A model generated the notes under the pieces. The model was not told the origin of the DNA and made no database searches. It saw only the letters and a program-made list of their open reading frames with translations. DNA of 64,000 bases, from contig JAFPWH010000024.1 of NCBI GenBank assembly GCA_017395065.1, positions 1-64,000 on the forward strand, given 5' to 3'. The stretch comes from Clostridia bacterium (GTDB taxonomy: Bacteria > Bacillota > Clostridia > Christensenellales > Aristaeellaceae). This document shows positions 56,918 through 64,000 of this stretch, piece after piece (within the stretch, counting starts at the first letter, position 1; every line of letters begins with the position of its first letter). A program made the position numbers and the translations under genes.

Positions 56918-59023
56918 ATGAGCGGATATACCTTAGTCATCGTGGAATCTCCCGCCAAGGCCCATACGGTGGGCAAGTATCTTGGCAGCAAATATCACGT
57001 CATCGCGTCCCAGGGGCACGTAAGAGACCTGCCGAAATCCCAGCTGGGCGTGGATACGGAAAACGGCTTCGAGCCCAAATACATTACCATACGCGGGCGC
57101 GGCGACATCATCGCCGACATCCGAAAGGAAGCAAAAGGTGCGTCCAACATCCTTCTCGCGACCGACCCTGACCGCGAGGGAGAAGCGATCAGCTGGCATC
57201 TGAGCACGCTTTTGAACATCGATCCTTCGACCAAATGCCGCGTGGAATTCAACGAAATAACGAAGACGGCTGTCAAGGCGGCCTTAAAGCAGCCGCGCGC
57301 CATCAATCTGGAGCTCGTGGACGCGCAGCAGGCGCGCCGCGTGCTGGATCGGCTCGTGGGCTACAAGATCAGCCCCCTGCTATGGGTCAAGGTGAGAAAG
57401 GGCCTGTCCGCAGGGCGCGTGCAGAGCGTTGCGACGGCCATGGTCTGCGAGCGCGAGCAGGAGATCAACGATTTCGTGCCCGAGGAGTACTGGCTGATCG
57501 ATGCAAGCTTCAAAAGCGGCAAGACTTCCTTCCACGCGCGCTACTGGGGCAAGGACGACGTCAAAGCAGAAATAATCGACGGCGACGAAGCTTCCAAAAT
57601 CGCCGAAGCGTGCAAAAACAGGCCTTTTACCGTAAAGAACATAAAGAAAAGCGAGCGCAGGAAGAACCCCGCCGCGCCGTTTACGACTTCCACGCTTCAG
57701 CAGGAGGCGTCCAGAAAACTGAACTTTACCGCCGCCAAGACGATGCAGATCGCCCAGCAGATCTATGAGGGCGTCGACATCGCCGGCATCGGCGCGACGG
57801 GTCTCGTAACCTACATCCGCACGGACTCCACGCGCATATCGGACGAAGCGCTGGTCGCGGTGCGGGAGCTTATCAAGACGAAGTACGGCAGCGATTATCT
57901 GCCGGACGAACCCAACGTCTACAAGACGCGCTCCGGCGCGCAGGACGCGCACGAAGCCATCCGCCCGTCCGTCGTGACGCTGGCCCCGGAGGACATCAAG
58001 GGGTCTCTCACGAACGACCAGTACAAGCTCTACAAGCTGATCTATTCGCGCTTCGTGGCCAGCCAGATGATGCCGCAGCTGTTCGATACGATGCAGTGCG
58101 ACATCACGGACGGAAGCTACTGCTTCAAGCATTCGAGCCAGAAGCAGCGTTTTGCCGGCTTTTCCGCCGTATATGAGGAAGGCAGCGACGATCAGCAGGA
58201 GGAGGCGGACTCGTCGATCCCGCGTCTGGAAGAGGACCAGAGAGTAAACCCCGACGATATCGTCTATACCCAGCATTTCACGCAGCCCCCCGCGCGCTAT
58301 ACCGAGGCTTCGCTGGTCAGAGCGCTGGAGGAAAAGGGCATCGGGCGTCCGTCGACCTATGCGCCGACTATCTCCACGATCCTCGGGCGCGGTTACGTAA
58401 CGAAGGAGAGCAAGCGCCTTTATCCGACTGAGCTCGGCCAGGTGGTGACCGACGTCATGACCGGTTCCTTCCCGGATATCGTCGACAAGGAGTTTACCGC
58501 CGATATGGAAACGAAGCTCGACGAAGTCGCCGAAGGCAAGCTCGACTGGCACGGCGTGATCGGCGATTTCTATGTGCCGTTTGAGAAGGAGCTCGAAACA
58601 GCCGAAAGCACGCTCGAAAAAGTAAAGATCGAGGACGAGGTCTCGGACGTGCCCTGCGCAAACTGCGGAACACTGATGGTCTACAAGCGCGGCAGATTCG
58701 GCCGCTTCCTCGCGTGCCCCCGTTTCCCCGAGTGCCACTACACGCAGGCGCTTCTGACGTACATCGAGGCGCCCTGCCCGAAGTGCGGCGGACGGATCGT
58801 GGAGCGTATCAACAAAAAGGGCAGAAAATTCTACGGCTGCGAAAACTACCCGGAGTGTGATTTTATCTCCTGGGACATGCCTGTCAAGGAAAAATGCCCG
58901 GACTGCGGAAGCCCGATGGTCTTAAAGGGAGGCAAAAATCACAGCCTCTGGCACGTATGCACCAACGAAGGGTGCAGAAAACGCGTCGAAGTGAAAGCCG
59001 GAGACGGGGAGAGCGATGAATAA
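56918..59023 (+). CDS. topA: DNA topoisomerase I
   Basis: This 701-residue type IA topoisomerase relaxes negative supercoils. The Toprim domain is TLVIVESPAKAHTVGKYLG...ATDPDREGEAISWHL; the active-site tyrosine lies in GLVTYIRTDSTRISDEAL. The hinge region has IGRPSTYAPTISTIL. Two four-cysteine zinc ribbons close the protein (CANCGTLMVYKRGRFGRFLACPRFPEC and CPKCGGRIVERINKKGRKFYGCENYPEC), with a further CPDCGS...CTNEGC unit. ATG with GGAGGAA, 15 bases after dprA. It overlaps trmFO by 8 bases. Confidence 0.97.
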   Translation: MSGYTLVIVESPAKAHTVGKYLGSKYHVIASQGHVRDLPKSQLGVDTENGFEPKYITIRGRGDIIADIRKEAKGASNILLATDPDREGEAISWHLSTLLNIDPSTKCRVEFNEITKTAVKAALKQPRAINLELVDAQQARRVLDRLVGYKISPLLWVKVRKGLSAGRVQSVATAMVCEREQEINDFVPEEYWLIDASFKSGKTSFHARYWGKDDVKAEIIDGDEASKIAEACKNRPFTVKNIKKSERRKNPAAPFTTSTLQQEASRKLNFTAAKTMQIAQQIYEGVDIAGIGATGLVTYIRTDSTRISDEALVAVRELIKTKYGSDYLPDEPNVYKTRSGAQDAHEAIRPSVVTLAPEDIKGSLTNDQYKLYKLIYSRFVASQMMPQLFDTMQCDITDGSYCFKHSSQKQRFAGFSAVYEEGSDDQQEEADSSIPRLEEDQRVNPDDIVYTQHFTQPPARYTEASLVRALEEKGIGRPSTYAPTISTILGRGYVTKESKRLYPTELGQVVTDVMTGSFPDIVDKEFTADMETKLDEVAEGKLDWHGVIGDFYVPFEKELETAESTLEKVKIEDEVSDVPCANCGTLMVYKRGRFGRFLACPRFPECHYTQALLTYIEAPCPKCGGRIVERINKKGRKFYGCENYPECDFISWDMPVKEKCPDCGSPMVLKGGKNHSLWHVCTNEGCRKRVEVKAGDGESDE

Positions 59024-60323
59024 TACCGTCCGTGTCATAGGTGCGGGGCTCGCGGGCAGCGAAGCCTGCTGGCAGCTTGCAAAGCGCGGCTTTCATGTGG
59101 AACTGTACGAGATGAAGCCCGGCTGTTTTTCGCCGGCGCATCAGAAGAGCGGCTTTGCCGAGCTCGTGTGCTCCAATTCGCTCAAGGCCGACTATCTCTC
59201 CAACGCGAGCGGGCTTTTGAAGGCGGAGATGCGCCTGATGGACTCTCTGGTTCTGAAGGCCGCGGACGCCGCGAGGCTGCCGGCCGGCGGCGCGCTGGCA
59301 GTGGACAGGGATCTGTTTTCCGATTACGTCACGAACACGCTTGAAACGCACGGGAACGTTCGTGTGATCCGGGAAAGGGTCGACGCTTTGCCGGACGGCC
59401 CGGCGATCGTCGCGACCGGCCCGCTCACGCATGAAGCGCTGCTTGACGACATTCAGAAGCGATGCGGTTTTTCCGGACTGCATTTCTTCGACGCGGAAGC
59501 GCCCATCGTCTCAAAAGACAGCCTGGACTTCAGCAAAATTTTCGCCGCGTCCCGCTACGGCAAGGGCGACGACGATTACCTGAACTGCCCGATGAACGAG
59601 GAGGAATACAACGCGTTTTACGATGCGCTTGTTACCGCCGAGACCGCCGAGGTGCACGATTTCGATAAAAGCATGGTATTCGAAGGCTGCATCGCCGTCG
59701 AGATCCTGGCCGCAAGGGGCAGGCAGACGCTGGCCTACGGGCCGATGAAGCCCGTGGGGCTGACCGACCCGCGCACGGGCAAGATGCCCTACGCGGTCGT
59801 GCAGCTCAGGCGCGACAATATGAGCGGCACGCTCTACAACCTTGTGGGCTTTCAGACGCGGCTGAAGTTTTCGGAGCAGAAACGCGTTTTTTCGCTGATT
59901 CCCGGCCTCGAAAAAGCCGAATTCATGCGCTACGGCGTGATGCACAAAAACACCTATTTGAACAGCCCCGACCTGCTCGACCTGAACTTCCGCTTAAAGA
60001 GCGACCCATTGCTTCGCTTTGCCGGGCAGATGAGCGGCGTCGAAGGGTACATGGAGTCCGCCGCGAGCGGCCTCGTTGCGGCGATCGGCTTAACGCGGCG
60101 CCTGAAGGGGCGCGAAGAGCCCGACTTCGGGGAATGTACGATGCTCGGCGCGCTCAGCCGCTACGTCACCGTGCCGCAAAAGGATTTCCAGCCGATGAAC
60201 GCGAACTTCGGCCTTTTGCCGCCTGCGGGAAAAAAGATACGCAACAAAAAGGAGCGCTATGAATTCCTTGCCGAACGTTCGCTCACGGCGCTCAAAAACA
60301 TCATCGAAACACAGAATTTATGA
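59016..60323 (+). CDS. trmFO: methylenetetrahydrofolate-tRNA (uracil-5-)-methyltransferase TrmFO
   Basis: This 435-residue flavoprotein methylates U54 of tRNAs using methylene-THF. It shows the FAD-binding VRVIGAGLAGSEACWQLAKRG and the family signatures LYEMKPGCFSPAHQKSGFAELVCSNSLKAD, YLNCPMNEEEYNAFYDAL, AYGPMKPVGLTDPRTGK, VVQLRRDN and GQMSGVEGYMESAASGL. It starts within the topA 3' end, indicating coupled translation. In many Firmicutes, codY follows hslU in this block; here it does not. Confidence 0.96.
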   Translation: MNNTVRVIGAGLAGSEACWQLAKRGFHVELYEMKPGCFSPAHQKSGFAELVCSNSLKADYLSNASGLLKAEMRLMDSLVLKAADAARLPAGGALAVDRDLFSDYVTNTLETHGNVRVIRERVDALPDGPAIVATGPLTHEALLDDIQKRCGFSGLHFFDAEAPIVSKDSLDFSKIFAASRYGKGDDDYLNCPMNEEEYNAFYDALVTAETAEVHDFDKSMVFEGCIAVEILAARGRQTLAYGPMKPVGLTDPRTGKMPYAVVQLRRDNMSGTLYNLVGFQTRLKFSEQKRVFSLIPGLEKAEFMRYGVMHKNTYLNSPDLLDLNFRLKSDPLLRFAGQMSGVEGYMESAASGLVAAIGLTRRLKGREEPDFGECTMLGALSRYVTVPQKDFQPMNANFGLLPPAGKKIRNKKERYEFLAERSLTALKNIIETQNL

Positions 60324-60335
60324 CGGAGGATCGTT

Positions 60336-60872
60336 ATGACTGAATTCAGAGGCACGACCATCTGCGCGGTCAAGCGCGACGGCGTTACCGCGATCGCCGG
60401 CGACGGACAAGTGACGCTCGGCGAAAACGTCATCATGAAAAACACCGCGCGAAAAGTGCGCAGGATCTACAACGACAGCGTCGTCATCGGCTTTGCCGGT
60501 ACGGTGTCGGACGCGTTTGCGCTGAGCGAAAAGTTCGAGGCGAACCTTACCCAGTATTCCGGAAATCTTCAAAAGGCCGCCGTCGAGCTCGCGCAGGGCT
60601 GGCGCCTGAACAGGGAAGCCAGAAACTTGGAGGCGCTGATGATCGTCGCGGACAAGCAGGACCTGTTGCTGATAAGCGGAACGGGCGAGGTCATCGCGCC
60701 GGACGAAGGCGTGCTCGCAATCGGCAGCGGCGGAAACTACGCGCTGGCCGCGGCAAGGGCGCTTATGGAGAACACGGATCTTTCTGCCGAAGAGATCGCG
60801 GGCAAGGCGCTGCACATCGCTGCTTCCATCTGTGTCTATACGAACGACCATATCATTGTCGAGGTGGTATAA
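60336..60872 (+). CDS. hslV: ATP-dependent protease subunit HslV (ClpQ)
   Basis: This 178-residue proteasome-like peptidase partners HslU. After a short propeptide (MTEFRG) comes [39 protein letters not shown], so the catalytic N-terminal threonine is T7 after processing; Bacillus ClpQ/CodW uses serine instead. Further conserved are [17 protein letters not shown] and [21 protein letters not shown] ribosome site. The stop TAA overlaps the hslU ATG by one base. Confidence 0.95.
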   Translation: MTEFRGTTICAVKRDGVTAIAGDGQVTLGENVIMKNTARKVRRIYNDSVVIGFAGTVSDAFALSEKFEANLTQYSGNLQKAAVELAQGWRLNREARNLEALMIVADKQDLLLISGTGEVIAPDEGVLAIGSGGNYALAAARALMENTDLSAEEIAGKALHIAASICVYTNDHIIVEVV

Positions 60873-62242
60873 TGAATACGCTCACTCCAAAACAGATCGT
60901 AAGCGAGCTTGACAAATACATCGTGGGGCAGGACGAGGCGAAGAAGGCTGTGGCCGTGGCGCTGAGGAATCGCTACCGCCGCATGCAATTGCCCGAGGAT
61001 ATCCGCGAGGAGGTCACGCCCAAAAACATACTGATGGTCGGTCCGACGGGCGTCGGCAAGACCGAGATCGCGCGCCGGCTCGCAAAGCTCGTGGACGCGC
61101 CCTTCGTGAAGGTCGAAGCCACCAAATTCACCGAGGTCGGTTACGTGGGGCGGGACGTCGATTCCATCATCCGCGACCTTACCGAGGCCGGCATACGCCT
61201 GATCAAGGAACAGCAGACCAAGAACGTGCATGATCTCGCCGTTCAGGCGGCCAACAACCGCATCGTAGAGCTCATCAGCCATCCGGTCAAAAAGAAGACG
61301 AACCCGATCGACATCATTCTGGGCAACCGTCCGAAGGAGCCGGAACTGAGCGGCGAGGAAAAGGAAAAGCTCACCTCGCGCCGCGAGGACATACGCCGGC
61401 AGCTCGAGGCGGGCGAGCTTGAAGACAGCATGGTCGAAGTCGAGGTGGAGGAGTTCACGCCGCGCAGCGAGATCCCCGGCACCGACATGAGCATCAACGA
61501 CATGATGGGCGGCATGCTGCCCAAAAAGACGAAGCTGCGCAGGGTGACCGTGAGCGAGGCGCGCCGCATACTCACCGCGCAGGAGGAAGATACGCTGATC
61601 GACATGGACAAGGTCTACAGCGACGCGATTTCGCGCGTGGAACAGCACGGCATCGTCTTCATCGACGAAATCGACAAGGTGGCCAGCCGCGGCGCGTCCG
61701 GCGGCAGGGGACCCGACGTTTCCCGCGAGGGCGTGCAAAGGGACATACTGCCCATCGTCGAAGGCTGCACGGTCAACACCAAATACGGCCCTGTTCGCAC
61801 GGATCACATACTGTTCATCGCCGCGGGCGCTTTCCACGTGTCCAAGGTGACGGACCTGATCCCCGAGCTTCAGGGCCGCTTCCCCGTGCGCGTCGATCTT
61901 AAGCCATTGACCGCCGAGGACTACAAGCGTATACTCACGCAGCCCAAAAACGCGCTGATCACGCAGTACCGCGCGCTGCTTGGCGTGGACGGCGTGGACA
62001 TCGAGTTCGACGACGAGGCGCTCACGCTCATCGCAAAGCACACCTACGACGCAAACGAAAACGGCGAAAACATCGGCGCGAGGCGGCTGCACACGGTGCT
62101 CGAACAAATCCTGAGCGACATCGCCTTCAACGCGGGCGGCGGCGACGCGCCGGTGATCACCGTTACGGTCAACGCCGAATACGTGAACAGGCAGCTGTCC
62201 GGCAGCGTAAAGGAAGCGGACCTGAACAAGTTCATCCTGTGA
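60872..62242 (+). CDS. hslU: ATP-dependent protease ATPase subunit HslU (ClpY)
   Basis: The 456-residue AAA+ unfoldase of HslVU begins LTPKQIVSELDKYIVGQDEAKKAVAVALRNRYRR. Walker A is MLMVGPTGVGKTEIARRLAK-like (VGPTGVGKTEIARRL), the pore motif region is KFTEVGYVGRDVDS, and the I-domain (about 110-235) is charged. Walker B is GIVFIDEIDKVA, and sensor 2 is ENIGARRLHTVLE. Translation is coupled to hslV. A strong terminator follows at 62257-62290. Confidence 0.96.
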   Translation: MNTLTPKQIVSELDKYIVGQDEAKKAVAVALRNRYRRMQLPEDIREEVTPKNILMVGPTGVGKTEIARRLAKLVDAPFVKVEATKFTEVGYVGRDVDSIIRDLTEAGIRLIKEQQTKNVHDLAVQAANNRIVELISHPVKKKTNPIDIILGNRPKEPELSGEEKEKLTSRREDIRRQLEAGELEDSMVEVEVEEFTPRSEIPGTDMSINDMMGGMLPKKTKLRRVTVSEARRILTAQEEDTLIDMDKVYSDAISRVEQHGIVFIDEIDKVASRGASGGRGPDVSREGVQRDILPIVEGCTVNTKYGPVRTDHILFIAAGAFHVSKVTDLIPELQGRFPVRVDLKPLTAEDYKRILTQPKNALITQYRALLGVDGVDIEFDDEALTLIAKHTYDANENGENIGARRLHTVLEQILSDIAFNAGGGDAPVITVTVNAEYVNRQLSGSVKEADLNKFIL

Positions 62243-62256
62243 CGCAAAACACCGGC

Positions 62257-62290
62257 ATCTCCTTCCGGAACATTCGGGAGGAGATTTTTT
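62257..62290 (+). terminator. terminator after hslU
   Basis: ATCTCC-TTCCG pairs with CGGGA-GGAGAT around a short loop and is followed by TTTTTT. It separates the dprA-hslU block from cdaA. Confidence 0.88.
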
Positions 62291-62347
62291 ATCGTTAAAA
62301 ATATTAAAATTTGTATCTTTTGTATTTCATTTTTGCGCGATTTATTA

Positions 62348-62353
62348 TATAAT
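62348..62353 (+). promoter_or_regulatory. -10 box of the cdaA-cdaR promoter
   Basis: A TATAAT hexamer in very AT-rich DNA, with only a weak -35 (TTTCAT at 62325-62330). Transcription from here would begin near 62360, which excludes the ATG at 62333 and supports a GTG start for cdaA. Confidence 0.6.
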
Positions 62354-62377
62354 ATTCCGGAAAGGGGGCATGTGCAG

Positions 62378-63259
62378 GTGCATAACTTTTTTGAGTCCAT
62401 ACCGCAAGGCATAAGCACGCTGTTTGTGAACCTGTTCCAGCAACCCGACTGGCGAAACTATCTCGATATCATCATAACAGCTGTCATTATATATGAGCTC
62501 ATTGTCCTTATGATACGCACGCGCTCCAGCGCGGTCATCAAGGGCGTGCTGATCCTTTTCTTCTTTGCCTGGATTACCGACATACTGCAGTTGAACGTGG
62601 TGAACTGGCTGATCCAGCAAGTGCTGAACACCGGCGTCATCATGCTCGTCATACTCTTTCAGCCCGAGCTCAGGCGCGCGCTCGAACAGCTGGGAAGGAC
62701 TTCGTTCTTCACCGGCGGCACTGCGAGCCACGCGAACAAATACAACTCCAACATCGTGCCAGAACTTGTGCAGGCGATGAGCGACATGTCCCGAAAGCGC
62801 ATCGGCGCGCTGATCGTCGTGGAAAGAAAGACCGGCCTTCAGGAGTTTGCGGACACGGGAACGGTCGTCAATGCCGACATTTCCGCTGCGCTGATCGAAA
62901 ACATCTTTGAACCCAACACGCCCCTGCACGATGGCGCGCTGATCATACGCGAAGGAAAGCTTTTGGCCGCGGCCTGCATACTGCAACTGACGAACGATCC
63001 CGATCTTTCAAGGGAGCTGGGCACCCGCCACCGCGCGGCCATCGGCATAACCGAGACCAGCGACGCCGTAAGCTTTATCGTAAGCGAAGAGACCGGCACC
63101 ATTTCCATGGCAAAAGACGGGCACATCACCCGCTATCTCGATCTGCCCGCGCTCACAAAGCAGCTTAAAAGCATCTTCGAGGCCCCCGGCGCCGCAAAGC
63201 ACGTCGCCGAAGCGCCGAGCGAGGGTGAAAATACACCGAAGGGAGATGAAGCGCAGTGA
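62378..63259 (+). CDS. cdaA: diadenylate cyclase CdaA
   Basis: This membrane enzyme makes c-di-AMP. The product is about 293 residues with three N-terminal membrane helices (YLDIIITAVIIYELIVLMI, GVLILFFFAWITDIL, NTGVIMLVILFQPELRRAL). The DAC domain follows, with PLHDGALII (DGA motif) and LGTRHRAAIGITE (RHR motif). The likely start is GTG at 62378, nine bases after AAAGGGGG; GTG 62372 is an alternative. An ATG at 62333 would lie before the predicted transcription start. It overlaps cdaR by four bases. c-di-AMP controls potassium uptake and osmolyte balance in Firmicutes. Confidence 0.94.
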   Translation: MHNFFESIPQGISTLFVNLFQQPDWRNYLDIIITAVIIYELIVLMIRTRSSAVIKGVLILFFFAWITDILQLNVVNWLIQQVLNTGVIMLVILFQPELRRALEQLGRTSFFTGGTASHANKYNSNIVPELVQAMSDMSRKRIGALIVVERKTGLQEFADTGTVVNADISAALIENIFEPNTPLHDGALIIREGKLLAAACILQLTNDPDLSRELGTRHRAAIGITETSDAVSFIVSEETGTISMAKDGHITRYLDLPALTKQLKSIFEAPGAAKHVAEAPSEGENTPKGDEAQ

Positions 63260-64000
63260 ACAAGACGCTTTCCTATGTCAAGCGCTTTTTTCGCTTCCTT
63301 CTGAACGCGTTTACGCGAAGGCTCTGGCTTAAGATGCTAAGTCTCCTGCTTGCGCTGCTGGTCTGGGCGTACATCATCAGCGTGAACACATCCCTTACGC
63401 GCACGAAGACGTTTTCGTCTCTCAGTGTCGAAAGCGGATCCGTGACGGAGCTCAGCGCAAAGACGCTCGCCCTGGCCACCGACATCCACAGCGAATACGC
63501 GGGCGAAATCGACGTCACCGTCGAAGTGCCGCAAAGCCGCTACGCGCAGCTGACCAGTGACAACATAACGCTCACACCCGATTTTTCCGGCATAAATTCC
63601 GTGGGCAAATACGAGGTGCCCCTGCGCGGAAACTCCACCTACGGTACGGTGACGCGAATCTCGCCTTCCACCATACAGGTGACGGTGGAAGACCTGATTT
63701 CCCGCGACATCACGGCGGAGCTCGAGATCGTAAACGAAGACGAAGAAAACTACTGGTACAATACGGCGAACTTCACTTTGAACCCGAAGACCATTACTGT
63801 GAGGGGACCTGCGTCCCTGATGCGCTCGGTCAGCCGCGCGGTGGTGCAGGTGGACGTTTCCGGCCGCAGCAGCACCATACGCCGCGGCTACACCACGGTC
63901 TCGCTGATGGACGCAAACGACAGCGAGATCCCCACACAGCTGCTTACCCTTTCCACGAGGGCGAGCATCGTGAACCTTGAAATCTATCCGAAGAAAAGGC
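63256..64000 (+). CDS. cdaR: CdaA regulatory protein CdaR (YbbR domains), partial
   Basis: It starts with GTG overlapping the cdaA stop (GTGA) and stays open to the window end (248 codons). The N-terminus is cytoplasmic and basic, followed by one membrane helix (LWLKMLSLLLALLVWAYIISV). Then come YbbR repeats with the VTVEVPQSRYAQLTSDNITLTPDFSGI and YNTANFTLNPKTITVRGPASLMRSVSRAVVQVDVSG patterns. CdaR binds CdaA at the membrane and modulates c-di-AMP synthesis. GGGAG ribosome site. The 3' end (probably followed by glmM, as in other Firmicutes) is outside the window. Confidence 0.93.
   Translation, partial: MNKTLSYVKRFFRFLLNAFTRRLWLKMLSLLLALLVWAYIISVNTSLTRTKTFSSLSVESGSVTELSAKTLALATDIHSEYAGEIDVTVEVPQSRYAQLTSDNITLTPDFSGINSVGKYEVPLRGNSTYGTVTRISPSTIQVTVEDLISRDITAELEIVNEDEENYWYNTANFTLNPKTITVRGPASLMRSVSRAVVQVDVSGRSSTIRRGYTTVSLMDANDSEIPTQLLTLSTRASIVNLEIYPKKR

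Noticed and set aside
57380..58738. 452-codon open frame antisense to topA
   Set aside because: Pure shadow of the topoisomerase coding strand; no motif or ribosome site.
60836..62107. 423-codon open frame antisense to hslU
   Set aside because: Shadow of a strongly conserved gene; composition typical of antisense frames.

Overview
The window looks like chromosomal DNA from a Bacillota (Firmicutes) bacterium, probably an anaerobic, plant- or host-glycan-using member of Clostridia. This rests on the block rplS-rbgA-rnhB-yraN, the block dprA-topA-trmFO-hslV-hslU, cdaA-cdaR, mnmG-rsmG, AGGAGG-type ribosome sites, near-consensus sigma-A promoters, a textbook CtsR operator and tRNA genes without encoded CCA. 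The DNA is moderately GC-rich, so many long antisense open frames are shadows and are not listed. The species cannot be named from sequence alone.

Layout. 1-6 kb: the start of clpB with a CtsR-controlled promoter; a cluster of DnaA boxes; an Rrf2/IscR regulator divergent from iscS-iscU; then metY-cysK behind a second copy of the same operator plus a cysteine-bearing leader ORF and an attenuator-like terminator. Together these form a small sulfur/Fe-S regulon. 6-16.5 kb: an ABC transporter pair, a PHP phosphoesterase, pyridoxal kinase, a GH10 xylanase, a MerR/nitroreductase divergent pair and an UlaG-like lactonase. This stretch also holds several decayed genes: a small membrane protein with an in-frame TGA, a membrane protein cut by TAG, an iron-alcohol-dehydrogenase remnant and an aldo/keto reductase start fragment.

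16-38 kb: a minus-strand region with a lysoplasmalogenase-like protein, GH36 alpha-galactosidase, a giant secreted BspA-type leucine-rich-repeat protein (about 2184 residues), an SGNH esterase, a GH20/GH67-like protein, an L,D-transpeptidase, MscS, the ComM/YifB ATPase, an unrecognised GH42-like protein and a 1338-residue protein joining two GT-C glycosyltransferase units. 38-46 kb: yraN-rnhB-rbgA-rplS, then a GH94 phosphorylase, a small secreted protein, an SGNH/CE2-like esterase and a GH2 enzyme. The carbohydrate enzymes have no signal peptides, which suggests that imported oligosaccharides are processed in the cytoplasm.

46-64 kb: mostly plus-strand. A PadR-DUF1700-DUF4097 module under a perfect palindromic operator is followed by tRNA-Thr and tRNA-Pro, mnmG-rsmG, glpK, a GNAT acetyltransferase, a URO-D-family methyltransferase-like gene and recX. 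A five-gene tRNA cluster on the minus strand (Val-Asp-Phe-Gly-Cys) comes next, then dprA-topA-trmFO-hslVU and the c-di-AMP genes cdaA-cdaR (cdaR runs off the end).

No CRISPR array, insertion sequence, prophage or defence island was seen. The most interesting signals are regulatory and architectural: the sulfur regulon with its leader peptide, the DnaA-box cluster, the MerR 19-bp-spacer promoter, the PadR palindrome, two promoters nested in terminators, and the double GT-C fusion.
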